Origin: Sulfurovum sp. enrichment culture clone C5
GTDB taxonomy: Bacteria; Campylobacterota; Campylobacteria; Campylobacterales; Sulfurovaceae
NCBI GenBank assembly: GCA_001493195.1
Contig: FAXN01000039.1
Location: 1 to 64,000, forward strand
DNA: 64,000 nucleotides
Direction of reading: 5' to 3'
The notes under the pieces were generated by a model. That model was not told the DNA's origin, made no database searches, and saw only the letters and a program-made list of their open reading frames with translations. Below, piece by piece: positions 18,166 to 28,167 of this stretch. How positions within the stretch are numbered: the stretch's first letter is position 1; each line of letters starts with the position of its first letter. The translations under genes and the position numbers were made by a program.

Positions 18166-20979
18166 ATGGGAAAAAAGAAAAAAAGCTCGAGTATAAAACT
18201 GAACAATAAGATTAGAGCGTTTTTTAGCGGTTTGCCTTTTGACGAAGGCGTAACAACACTAAATAGTGAGCAGTTAAAAGGCTTAATGCTTCTGCTTGAA
18301 ATCAATCCTCACAATATGAACAAAGAGGAAATGGTTAGAGCTCTTAGAAGAATTTGGAGTGATGCGGAGTTCAAATCAAGATCTTCAATAGTATCTTTTT
18401 TGACTGATAAAAAAGAATTGAATCTAGAATCAAACAAATCAAGTGTTTCTCAAAAAACAGCAAATATATTAGATATCCTCTCTACTATTGAACACACAAA
18501 AGAAGAAGAATACACTGTACTTGAATCATTTTTGGATACTTCAAATCACAAAATAACACCAGAAAAAATACGAAACAAAATATTCTATAATAGACAAAAA
18601 AAATACTTACAAAAGATAGAAGATATCCTAAAAGTTCATTTTGACAATATGAGCAGGATAGAATTTCATCATAGTTTTTATTTTAAAATTAAAGAATATG
18701 AATTTAATAAAATATTGACCTGCATATCTAAACCTATCGATTTTGAGCTAACAGAAGAAAATCTAAGTTCTACATTAGAAAATCTAAAGGCAGAAAAAGA
18801 ACATATTATAAAAAATAAACAAGATGAGATAAACTCATTTTTAAAAACGATAGCAAATAAAGAAAATCCTTATCTAAAAATTGAAGAGATAATAGAATCG
18901 ATTAAAAATATGCCTCCAGATGGAAGCTTGGAACACTCCCCTATTTCATTTGAGAAAATTGAAGAAATTTTACATACGATAAACAAAAAATACTATCTAA
19001 TGCAAAGCAGTGATGATTTCATCATAGAAAAAGAGGCATACTATACATATTTGGGGGATGACTTTAGATATAACATATCTGTAACATATTCAAAAAAACT
19101 ACTATATAGTATGATACTAAAAGGTGAAAAATTATATATTCAAGAAGAATTTGATTCACTAAAAGATAGGCTGATAGAAGATTTCAATATTCAGATAAAA
19201 GACTTAAAAGACGAGATGAGTTCGTATGCCACAGGGCTTAAAATCCAAGATGATTTTATATCTGATTTTATACTAGATTTTCTAACGGCACAAGTAGAAA
19301 ACTCTAGAAATTTAAAAATAAAAGAAAAAACAAGAAGAAGGATAATATACCACTGGCTTGAATATATAAAACCTTATCTTGAAAAATACAAACAAGAACA
19401 ACTTTTGGCAAAAAGCATTAGGGATTTTAAACTTCTTTTTCCACTTGCTAGAAGTTTAAAAAGAAAAATTATTTTTCATGTAGGTCCAACTAACAGCGGA
19501 AAAACATATAGTGCTTTAAATATTTTATCAAAAGCTGACACAGGAACATATCTAGCTCCACTTAGACTTCTCGCACTTGAAGGGTATGAAAATCTTAACA
19601 AACTAGGTGTTACAACTTCACTTATCACTGGCGAAGAAGAGATTATAAAAGAAGACTCTACACACATAAGTTCTACGATAGAAATGATGAATTCACAAGT
19701 CGCCATAGATGTATGTGTCATAGATGAGATACAGATGATAAATGATAGAGATAGAGGATGGGCATGGGCAAATGCACTTATCGGTATGCCTGCAAAAACT
19801 ATAATATTGACTGGATCATCTGATGCACTTAAGGCTTTGGAAAAACTTTCGCTATATCTAGAAGAAGAATTGGAAGTAGTACACTTTGAGAGAAAAAATG
19901 AACTTGAAATTTTATCTCACCCTACTTCTATGAATAAAATAGAAAAACAAAGTGCCATAGTAGCATTTTCGAGAAAAGATGTATTGGCACTCAAGCAACA
20001 ATTATCATCAAAATATACAGTATCTGTAGTATATGGCAATCTTTCTCCAGAAGTACGACGCGAAGAAGCTAGAAGATTTAGAGAAGGAGAAAGTGAGATA
20101 CTAGTAGCAACTGACGCTATTGCTATGGGGTTGAATCTTCCTATAAAAACTATACTTTTTGCAAAAGATAATAAATTTGATGGGGTGCATAGAAGAGAAC
20201 TTGAAACATCTGAGATACTTCAAATATCTGGTCGTGCTGGTAGATATGGTTTTGAAGAAAAAGGATATGTGGGGGCATTGGATAGTGGAACTCTTGAGAC
20301 TATCAAAAAATATTTTTATACTCCGCTAAAAGATATAGAACTTCCAGTAAGTGTAATGGCAAGTTTTGAACATGTTATGCTCATAGGAGACATACTACAA
20401 ACTGACAATTTAGTTGATATTTTAGACTTTTTTGCAGAAAATATGGATTTTGTTGGTCCATTTGTAGCAGCAAATATAGATAGTATGTTAGAAATATCAA
20501 CCATTGTTGATGAGTATAAACTAGATTTAAAAACAAAATATCACTTTGCTTGTGCACCAGCTAGTTTGTCTTCTCCTTATATAGAGTCTGTTTTACATAG
20601 ATATATAAGACTTATGGAATCTGGAAAAAAAGTAAATTATAATCCACCAAAAGACTTGCCAAAATTTGCTCAAACAAATGATATGCTTTTAAATGCAGAA
20701 GATAGAGTAAGAGAAATTTCATTATATCTATGGTTATCTTTTAGATTTCCTCAATTTTTTGAAGACACCCAGATGGCAATACAAAGCAGGATTAGACTAA
20801 ATAACTTTATAGAAAATTCTCTAAAACATGGATATTTTGTCAAAGAGTGTCATAGGTGTGGCAAGGTTTTAGATTTTTCATATAGATACTCTATCTGTGA
20901 AGAGTGCCATATAAAAGGTCGAAGAGGTACAAGATTTGCAACACACAAAAATAGAGAGAAAGTAAAATTAATAAAATAA
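18166..20979 (+). CDS. Suv3-like DExH RNA helicase with C-terminal Zn-ribbon-like segment
   Basis: HVGPTNSGKTYSAL, APLRLLALEGYENL, CVIDEIQMINDRDRGWAWANAL, ATDAIAMGLNLP, QISGRAGRYG; C-terminal CHRCGK...CEECHIKG. Confidence 0.85.
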   Translation: MGKKKKSSSIKLNNKIRAFFSGLPFDEGVTTLNSEQLKGLMLLLEINPHNMNKEEMVRALRRIWSDAEFKSRSSIVSFLTDKKELNLESNKSSVSQKTANILDILSTIEHTKEEEYTVLESFLDTSNHKITPEKIRNKIFYNRQKKYLQKIEDILKVHFDNMSRIEFHHSFYFKIKEYEFNKILTCISKPIDFELTEENLSSTLENLKAEKEHIIKNKQDEINSFLKTIANKENPYLKIEEIIESIKNMPPDGSLEHSPISFEKIEEILHTINKKYYLMQSSDDFIIEKEAYYTYLGDDFRYNISVTYSKKLLYSMILKGEKLYIQEEFDSLKDRLIEDFNIQIKDLKDEMSSYATGLKIQDDFISDFILDFLTAQVENSRNLKIKEKTRRRIIYHWLEYIKPYLEKYKQEQLLAKSIRDFKLLFPLARSLKRKIIFHVGPTNSGKTYSALNILSKADTGTYLAPLRLLALEGYENLNKLGVTTSLITGEEEIIKEDSTHISSTIEMMNSQVAIDVCVIDEIQMINDRDRGWAWANALIGMPAKTIILTGSSDALKALEKLSLYLEEELEVVHFERKNELEILSHPTSMNKIEKQSAIVAFSRKDVLALKQQLSSKYTVSVVYGNLSPEVRREEARRFREGESEILVATDAIAMGLNLPIKTILFAKDNKFDGVHRRELETSEILQISGRAGRYGFEEKGYVGALDSGTLETIKKYFYTPLKDIELPVSVMASFEHVMLIGDILQTDNLVDILDFFAENMDFVGPFVAANIDSMLEISTIVDEYKLDLKTKYHFACAPASLSSPYIESVLHRYIRLMESGKKVNYNPPKDLPKFAQTNDMLLNAEDRVREISLYLWLSFRFPQFFEDTQMAIQSRIRLNNFIENSLKHGYFVKECHRCGKVLDFSYRYSICEECHIKGRRGTRFATHKNREKVKLIK

Positions 20980-20994
20980 AAGTAAAGGTATAAA

Positions 20995-22155
20995 ATGATC
21001 GAAAATAGTTTTCACTACATTGCAATACTCATAATGATAATCGGCTCTGTGGTGTGGATAGAAAAAAAATATCCTTTAAAAATTTTTCATATATTGCCAA
21101 GTATTGTAATCGTTTATGCCCTTGTAATGTTAATAGCAACTCTAGGAGTTTGGAGTAAGAGTGAAAATATAGAAAACACTTACAATACATTCAAAGACGC
21201 CCTCCTCCCTGCTATGATATTTTTAATGCTTTTGAATGCTGATATGAGATCTATCGCAAAACTTGGCAAAAAAATGATATTTACCTTTTTACTTGCAACA
21301 TTATCCATCATGCTTGGGTTTATTCTCTCTTTTAGTATTTTTCACAACTTACTCTCAAATGATGCATGGATGGGTTTTGCTGCTCTTTGCGGATCATGGA
21401 TTGGCGGTACTGGAAATATGATGGCTATCGCTGGAGCTTTAAATGTCCCTAGTGATATTATGGGAAATATTTTGATTACTGATTCCATAAACTATACATT
21501 ATGGGTTATGCTACTTTTATCACTTGTTCCGTTTGGGCATAAATTTAACACTTGGAGCAATGCTGATACTTCTATCATTGATGATGTTGCAAAAAAACTT
21601 AATACAAATATACAAAATGAAGAAATTTCAACTGCTTCTATATTATTTTTGCTTGGTTTGTCTTTTTTTGTAAATATATCTAGTGACATCATCTCTTCAT
21701 ATCTACCCACAACAAAATTTCTAAGTCACTATACATGGATTGTTTTACTTTCTACTTTTTTTGGAGTAATGGGTGCCATGACACCTGTAAGCAAAGTTGC
21801 TGGATCAAACATAATATCATCTATGATGTTGTATCTTTTGGTCGCACTTATGGCATCACGAGCTGATTTTAGCCAAATGTCACAAGCCCCTATTTTTATT
21901 ATTGCAGGTTTTACTGTTTTGTTAGTTCATTTTATCTGTATGATTATATTTGCAAAAATTTTCAAACTTGATCTTTTTTCACTAGGAGTTTCGTCATTGG
22001 CAAACATAGGTGGAGTGGCATCTGCACCGATACTAGCAAGTGCATACTCAAAGGCATTGGTACCGATAGGTGTCATAATGGCATTGATGGGATATATCTT
22101 AGGAACTGCTGGTGGTCTAGGGGTAGGAATCATTTTAGAAGCTATCGCAAAATAG
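20995..22155 (+). CDS. DUF819 family membrane protein
   Basis: Multi-TM; ALCGSWIGGTGNMMAIAGALNVP; SSLANIGGVASAPILASAYSKALVPIGVIMALMGYILGTAGG. Confidence 0.9.
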   Translation: MIENSFHYIAILIMIIGSVVWIEKKYPLKIFHILPSIVIVYALVMLIATLGVWSKSENIENTYNTFKDALLPAMIFLMLLNADMRSIAKLGKKMIFTFLLATLSIMLGFILSFSIFHNLLSNDAWMGFAALCGSWIGGTGNMMAIAGALNVPSDIMGNILITDSINYTLWVMLLLSLVPFGHKFNTWSNADTSIIDDVAKKLNTNIQNEEISTASILFLLGLSFFVNISSDIISSYLPTTKFLSHYTWIVLLSTFFGVMGAMTPVSKVAGSNIISSMMLYLLVALMASRADFSQMSQAPIFIIAGFTVLLVHFICMIIFAKIFKLDLFSLGVSSLANIGGVASAPILASAYSKALVPIGVIMALMGYILGTAGGLGVGIILEAIAK

Positions 22156-22215
22156 TATTCACAATCAATACACATTGTTGTTTTATAATTCTCTCATAAT
22201 CAATAAAAGGAGATT

Positions 22216-22812
22216 ATGATGAAAAAAACAAATTTAAAAAATATTTTGGTTGCTGGGCTAATCATTACAACATCAACTTTCGCATTCGCCAATCATTCAA
22301 ATGAAAAATCTTTTATAGGCGGAGTTATAGCTGGTGCTATTCTAAGCAATGCTTTTACCACAGATAAATATGCCGATAGACCTGTATATGTATATAATGA
22401 TAGATATTATTATGGTGGTGACTATAGAAATGGTTATTATAACCACAATGGAGTTAGACTATATGGCGGAAAATATTATAATCAATCTAGATTAAATAAT
22501 TATAGAAATCATATTGTATCTCTGAATGATAGATACAACAATAGTCCTGTTTATGTTTACAATGGAAGATATTACTATGGCGGAAAATACAAACATGGAT
22601 ACTATTATTTCAAAAACTATAGACTAAGCGGTGGCAAATATTATTACCAACCAAGAACTTATTACAAACATAAAATTGGTTATAATAACACGATAGACAG
22701 ATACAATCAAAACACAAGAAGTTACAATGATGACAGATATGATGACAGATATAACGATAGAGACGACAACAGATATTATGACAGAAACGACAGAAGAGAC
22801 AGGAACTATTGA
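22216..22812 (+). CDS. Secreted/periplasmic Tyr-Asn-rich repeat protein
   Basis: Signal-peptide-like N-terminus; two copies of PVYVYN(D/G)RYYYGG(D/K)Y(R/K)(N/H)GYY...GGKYY; Asp/Arg/Tyr-rich C-terminus. Confidence 0.75.
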   Translation: MMKKTNLKNILVAGLIITTSTFAFANHSNEKSFIGGVIAGAILSNAFTTDKYADRPVYVYNDRYYYGGDYRNGYYNHNGVRLYGGKYYNQSRLNNYRNHIVSLNDRYNNSPVYVYNGRYYYGGKYKHGYYYFKNYRLSGGKYYYQPRTYYKHKIGYNNTIDRYNQNTRSYNDDRYDDRYNDRDDNRYYDRNDRRDRNY

Positions 22813-22816
22813 TTTA

Positions 22817-22993
22817 TTGGACAAATTGTCCAATAAAAAAAATGAACTATTGACTCAATACAAAGCATTAAAAGTACCACTAGAATATGCACAAAATGAT
22901 TTTGATAAAGGTCTTATAGAAGAAAAGATGGCAATTTTAGCAAAAGATATTAAATCTTTAGCAGCACAAATAGAAGAGATAAAAGAAGTTTAA
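22817..22993 (+). CDS. Small coiled-coil-like protein, non-ATG start (TTG) or frameshift product
   Basis: Frame 22727..22993 reads LLDKLSNKKNELLTQYKALKVPLEYAQNDFDKGLIEEKMAILAKDIKSLAAQIEEIKEV; no suitable ATG in frame. Confidence 0.45.
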   Translation: MDKLSNKKNELLTQYKALKVPLEYAQNDFDKGLIEEKMAILAKDIKSLAAQIEEIKEV

Positions 22994-23052
22994 TTTTAGT
23001 TATTTAATGGTACGATACCAACAATTAGTAGTATCGTGCCAAAGAGAACTTT

Positions 23053-24123
23053 ATGGAAATCAAATCAATTCATACCAATACTTTTCAATCCCCACTTAAA
23101 ACTCCATTTAAAACTGCCCTTAGAACAGTACATAATTTAGAAGATATTGTCATAATAATAGAGTGCAAAAATGGCATGTTGGGATATGGCGAAGGTTCTC
23201 CTACTGCGGTAATTACTGGTGAAACATTGGGAACGATGAGAGAAGCTATCGAATATATATCTGGGTTTCTAATTGGTTTAAATATTCAGAGTGATTTTGA
23301 TGATATCATAAACATAATTCATACAAAACTTTTACACAATACTACTGCAAAATCAGCACTAGAAATTGCTATATATGATTTAATATCAAAATATCATAAT
23401 AAGCCCCTGTTCTCTTTCTTAGGTGGGGATAAAATGTCATTTGATACCGATATAACCGTAAGTTTAAATGATATAGACAAGATGATTGACGACTCAATAA
23501 ATGCAGTAAAGCTTGGATATGACACACTTAAAATAAAACTTGGAAATGATGCAAAAAAAGATACAAATCGAATCATAGAAATATATAATGCTTTACCGAA
23601 AAATATTACTCTTAGGCTCGATGCAAATCAAGGTTGGAATGTTGAACAAACTATAGGAATTATGCAACAAATAGAAAATCTTAATATCTTTCCACAATTA
23701 TTGGAACAACCGATAAAAGCCGATAATATTGATGGGTTAAAACAGATAAGAGACAAAATAAAAACTCCTATCTTGGCAGATGAAGCAGTATTTAGCCTAT
23801 CCCAAGCCAAATATATATTAGAAACAAAATCTGCTGATTTTCTTAATATAAAACTTGCAAAATGTGGTGGCATAAGCGAAGCTCTGAAAATTGCTAAATT
23901 AGCACAAGACTATAATGTAAAATGTATGATGGGATGTATGTTAGAAGGCCCTATCGGCATAGTTGCATCTTTACACGTAGTATCTGCTATGTCGGATACA
24001 ATAACCATGATAGATCTTGATGCTGTTGCACTTTTGGCAAATGAACCAAAAAACTGTAGTGTTATATTTGATGAAAGCCACATAACACTATCTAAAAATA
24101 GCGGGCTAGGAATAACTTACTAA
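23053..24123 (+). CDS. Dipeptide epimerase (L-Ala-D/L-Glu epimerase-like, enolase superfamily)
   Basis: GYGEGSPTAVITGET, LKIKLG, LRLDANQGW, ILADEAVFS, NIKLAKCGGI. Confidence 0.92.
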   Translation: MEIKSIHTNTFQSPLKTPFKTALRTVHNLEDIVIIIECKNGMLGYGEGSPTAVITGETLGTMREAIEYISGFLIGLNIQSDFDDIINIIHTKLLHNTTAKSALEIAIYDLISKYHNKPLFSFLGGDKMSFDTDITVSLNDIDKMIDDSINAVKLGYDTLKIKLGNDAKKDTNRIIEIYNALPKNITLRLDANQGWNVEQTIGIMQQIENLNIFPQLLEQPIKADNIDGLKQIRDKIKTPILADEAVFSLSQAKYILETKSADFLNIKLAKCGGISEALKIAKLAQDYNVKCMMGCMLEGPIGIVASLHVVSAMSDTITMIDLDAVALLANEPKNCSVIFDESHITLSKNSGLGITY

Positions 24124-24189
24124 ATAATACTGTTTATCCTCTATTAATCAAACAAAAGTATAATAAAAATAGAAAAATTAGGATTTACA

Positions 24190-25509
24190 ATGTCAAAAAA
24201 ATTATTTTTTATTATTTTATTTAATCTATCTATACTTCATGCTGGATATTATTTAAGCCCAAGCCAAAGAGAGCAAAGCAAAATAGACAAGATGCCAAAA
24301 GCTGAATTTAGCGATTTATCAAATATACCGCAAGATTTATCATACTATGCAAATCAAGTTAAATCTTTTAGTTACTTGGAGCAAAAAAGATACGATAACG
24401 AATATAATCAAAAATATTTTGCTCCTTGGGTTAAAAGTGAACTCATAATTCCTCCTCAAGACTTTGGTTGGGAAACAAGATTTGTCAGAGAAAAGCCTAT
24501 TTTTAGAGAAAATGCATCTCAGATATCGCCATATATATATGAAGAGTGGATAAGTAGTGCCAATATGGGTTCTTTTAATGCTATAAAAGCACGAGCTATA
24601 ACACTCAAGAGGCTAAATCTAAAATCACTTCCAACAGATGAAGAGTTCTTTAGAAATCCAAATCAAATAGGAGAAGGTTTTCCTTTTGATTACAACCAAA
24701 ATAGTGCTTATCCACCAAATATGCCACTTTTGATTTCTCATTACTCAAAAGATGAAAAATGGGCATTTGTGCAAGGTGCATACGCCTTTGGATGGGTAAA
24801 AACAAAAGACATTGCACTAGTTGATGATGATTTTATACAACAATTTCAAAATGGAAATTATGCGATAACAATCAAAGACAATTTAAGGCTATATAATGAC
24901 AATCATGCGATAAGCCTAGTAAAATTAGGAACTATTTTCCCATACGATAAAGATGGGTATTTTTTTGCTACAAAAGATAAAAATGGATATGCAACTTTAA
25001 CTAAATTCAATCCAACAGAAAATGGAATAATTTCTCACAAACCTCTAAAATTTACTCCAGAAAATATCACAAAAGTTGCAAGTCAATTTAAAAATGAACC
25101 TTATGGATGGGGAGAAAATTATGAAACAAGAGACTGTTCTGCATTAACACGAGACTTTTTTGCACCATTTGGTATATTTTTGGACAGAAATTCTGGACAA
25201 CAGGCAAAAAATGGATGTCAAGTATCCATAAAATCTCTTGATAAAAATGATAAAAAGAAAAAAATTTTAGAAAATGCAAAACCATTTAGATCTATGCTAT
25301 TTGTGCCAGGACATATAGTGCTTTATGTCGGAGAATACAACAATGAACCTGTAGTTATGCACGCTTATTGGGGGATTAGACAAAATGACTGGACAAAACT
25401 CATCACAGGAAGAACGATAATCTCAACAACCGAACCTGCAAAAGAACTAAATTCTACAAGAGCAGGAAGCCAACTAATCGAAACTTTACAAAGCATAGTT
25501 TCATTTTAA
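24190..25509 (+). CDS. SH3-domain NlpC/P60 (C40) peptidase
   Basis: Lead peptide; PYGWGENYETRDCSALTRDFFAPFGIFLDRNS...FVPGHIVLYVG NlpC/P60 catalytic core. Confidence 0.9.
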   Translation: MSKKLFFIILFNLSILHAGYYLSPSQREQSKIDKMPKAEFSDLSNIPQDLSYYANQVKSFSYLEQKRYDNEYNQKYFAPWVKSELIIPPQDFGWETRFVREKPIFRENASQISPYIYEEWISSANMGSFNAIKARAITLKRLNLKSLPTDEEFFRNPNQIGEGFPFDYNQNSAYPPNMPLLISHYSKDEKWAFVQGAYAFGWVKTKDIALVDDDFIQQFQNGNYAITIKDNLRLYNDNHAISLVKLGTIFPYDKDGYFFATKDKNGYATLTKFNPTENGIISHKPLKFTPENITKVASQFKNEPYGWGENYETRDCSALTRDFFAPFGIFLDRNSGQQAKNGCQVSIKSLDKNDKKKKILENAKPFRSMLFVPGHIVLYVGEYNNEPVVMHAYWGIRQNDWTKLITGRTIISTTEPAKELNSTRAGSQLIETLQSIVSF

Positions 25510-25534
25510 AAATTATTAAGATAGAATTCCATCC

Positions 25535-26131
25535 ATGAAACAGACAAAAAATTTTAAAACACATATAATCGCAGGAAAATACAAGGGTAAACCTATAGAA
25601 ATTCCTTCAATTGATACCACAAGAAGTTCAAAATCTATTTTGAGAGAATCGCTATTTAATACTTTACAATTTGAAGTTATTGATAAAAACTTCTTCGAGG
25701 TATTTGCTGGAAGCGGTTCTGTTGGACTTGAAGCATTGAGCCGTGGAGCAAAACATGCTTACTTTATAGAAAAAAATAAAATAGCATTCAATACACTTCA
25801 AGAAAATGTAAAAAATATCAACAAAAATGATTCTACTATGCTTATTGGGGATAGTTTTGAAAAATTTACAACAATATACAACATACTAAAGAATGATCAT
25901 ACAAAAACATATTTTTATTTTGATCCACCATTCTCAATAAGAGAAAATATGGATGATATTTATAAAAAAACTATAGATCTCATATCATCGATAGATAAAG
26001 ATATTTGTGAACTTGTTATAATAGAACATATGAGTGATATAGAGTTGCCAGAGACTATAGGAAATGTAAACTTGCTTAAAATAAAAAAATTTGGTAAAAG
26101 TACACTTAGCTATTATGCACCAAGAGAATAA
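25535..26131 (+). CDS. rsmD: 16S rRNA (guanine966-N2)-methyltransferase RsmD
   Basis: IIAGKYKGKPIEIP...RSSKSILRESLFNTL; FAGSGSVGLEALSRGA; YFDPPF. Confidence 0.92.
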   Translation: MKQTKNFKTHIIAGKYKGKPIEIPSIDTTRSSKSILRESLFNTLQFEVIDKNFFEVFAGSGSVGLEALSRGAKHAYFIEKNKIAFNTLQENVKNINKNDSTMLIGDSFEKFTTIYNILKNDHTKTYFYFDPPFSIRENMDDIYKKTIDLISSIDKDICELVIIEHMSDIELPETIGNVNLLKIKKFGKSTLSYYAPRE

Positions 26132-28119
26132 TCGCTCTCTTTTAGCATTTTAGCTTCAAATAAAAATTGTGATGGTTTAAATTCTGTTTTTTTAACTTTA
26201 TCATAAGTAGCAAACGAGAGATTTAATTTTTCTTTTGCCCTAGTTACTGCAACATAAAAAAGTCTTCTCTCTTCTTCTATTTCCCCACCCCTACTCATAA
26301 GTTTAGTATTTGGAAATCTTCCATCCATCAAATCAACCACATATACATCCATGAACTCTAATCCTTTACTGGCATGAACAGTTAGCAAGTTTACTCCATC
26401 TCCTTGACTAAGCTCCCCTGCCCCTAAAATCATAGCATTTAGAAATCTGTCTATTTCTTTATAATTTTTAGATAATTCATATAAAAGCATTGCTTTTTGT
26501 AAAATTCTCTCTCTTGCCCCAGTATATCTGTTCTCTTCTATTTCGCCATTTTTAAGTCTTGAGCGTTGTAGGCTCAAAAGCTCAACAATACTCTCATACA
26601 AAGGAGACTTTATAAGCTTTGCTATAATTTTTGATGGGCTTTTTTCTTTTTGTATTTGACTATAATATTCTTTAATATATTCAAAAAACTTCATATTATC
26701 ACTATCTGCTTTTTGATGGGAATATAAAGGATGATTTGATTTTTTAAAATCTTTTGTTAGACTATCATCTCCCTCAAAAAGACTGTTTGTTGTCATGGGA
26801 TTTTTTTTGGGTAATTCTTTTATGGATGGATCTAATATACCTTTTATCAAATTACCTTCTCCAAGATAGACGAGTGACAAGAAAAACTCTTTTGCTACAG
26901 CAGGACCAACACCTTTTGCATACTCAAATATGTGCAAAAATGCCATCATATCTTTAGGATTAGAATAAAGACTCAATACATCAAGTAAAAATTTAACCTC
27001 TTTTGTATCAAAAAAACTTGTTCCTCCCTTTCTCTTACAAGGAATACCAAGTTCTCTCAAAGTTGCTTCAACGCCATCAGCACTTGAGTTGTTTCTAAAA
27101 ATAACAGCTACATCATTATGTGGAACATGTGATGACCAAATAGCGTGAGAGATGGCATGATACTGCTCAAAAAGTTCATTGTATATCATTAATCTAGGCG
27201 GAACATCTTGCTTGTCGCAGCCTACTTTGAGTTGTTTTGGATAAATTCTAGGATTATGCTCTATTACACGATTTGCTAACTCTAAGATAGATGCTGTTGA
27301 ACGATAATTGGTAATCAAAGAAAACAAACTTGCATCTTTATATCTCGTAGTAAATGTTGATATATTTTCGATATTTGCACCATTAAATGCATAAATGCTT
27401 TGATCATAATCACCAACACAGAATAAAGACTTAGGTCTCATTGCATCTATCAGGACACCTTGCAGGGTATTTGTATCTTGATACTCATCTACAAGTATCT
27501 CTTCAAAATATATATTTTCAGTATTTAAAAACTCTATCGTATTTAAAAGCAAGTCATTAAAAGATACAAAACCGTATTCTCTCTTCTCTTCTTCAAATTT
27601 CTCTATGATAAGAAGATATTTATCCACAAAACACTCATGATCAGGATAGCTCGACAAAAACCACTTATCAAAAGTATCAATAGATGCATTTTGATATAAA
27701 CTATAGAGTTCATATAGATAAAGGGCTGAAAATGCTTGAAGTTCATAATCAGAAAAAGCAAATTCTTCATATATGCTTTTGAAAAGTGTTTTTAGTTCAC
27801 TTGGTTGTTTTAGTGCAACCTTACTATCTCTTGCCTTTAGCCATCTATAGCAAACTGCATGAAATGTTCCTGATTCTATTTGTGATACTATCTCTTTGGG
27901 GAAATATCGCTCCAAACGAGCTAGCATCTCACCTGCTGCTTTGTTGGTAAAGGTTAAAAGTAAAATTTGCTTTGGATCTAATCCAGAGTACAATAGATGG
28001 GCTATCCTACCAACAATGGTAGATGTTTTTCCAGTCCCAGCACTTGCAATTACAAGATTATGTCCGAGACTAGCCGTAGCAGCTTTAAGTTGCTCTGCAT
28101 TTAGTGTATTTAATGCCAA
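26113..28119 (-). CDS. UvrD/Rep-family ATP-dependent DNA helicase
   Basis: LNAEQLKAA, IASAGTGKTSTIVGRI, LLLTFTNKAAGEML, VDEYQDTN, GDYDQSIYAFNGA, TVHASKGLEF, RRLFYVAVTRAK. Confidence 0.95.
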   Translation of the reverse strand: MALNTLNAEQLKAATASLGHNLVIASAGTGKTSTIVGRIAHLLYSGLDPKQILLLTFTNKAAGEMLARLERYFPKEIVSQIESGTFHAVCYRWLKARDSKVALKQPSELKTLFKSIYEEFAFSDYELQAFSALYLYELYSLYQNASIDTFDKWFLSSYPDHECFVDKYLLIIEKFEEEKREYGFVSFNDLLLNTIEFLNTENIYFEEILVDEYQDTNTLQGVLIDAMRPKSLFCVGDYDQSIYAFNGANIENISTFTTRYKDASLFSLITNYRSTASILELANRVIEHNPRIYPKQLKVGCDKQDVPPRLMIYNELFEQYHAISHAIWSSHVPHNDVAVIFRNNSSADGVEATLRELGIPCKRKGGTSFFDTKEVKFLLDVLSLYSNPKDMMAFLHIFEYAKGVGPAVAKEFFLSLVYLGEGNLIKGILDPSIKELPKKNPMTTNSLFEGDDSLTKDFKKSNHPLYSHQKADSDNMKFFEYIKEYYSQIQKEKSPSKIIAKLIKSPLYESIVELLSLQRSRLKNGEIEENRYTGARERILQKAMLLYELSKNYKEIDRFLNAMILGAGELSQGDGVNLLTVHASKGLEFMDVYVVDLMDGRFPNTKLMSRGGEIEEERRLFYVAVTRAKEKLNLSFATYDKVKKTEFKPSQFLFEAKMLKESDYSLGA

Positions 28120-28167
28120 TATCCAACCTCAATTTTTAAATGGATTGTAGCTAAAGTTTATTGTTGT

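Noticed and set aside
22624-22833. 69-aa minus-strand Val/Ile/Ser-rich ORF opposite the Tyr-rich gene
   Set aside because: Low-complexity product is the mirror of the GAY/AGA-rich repeat tail, not a gene.
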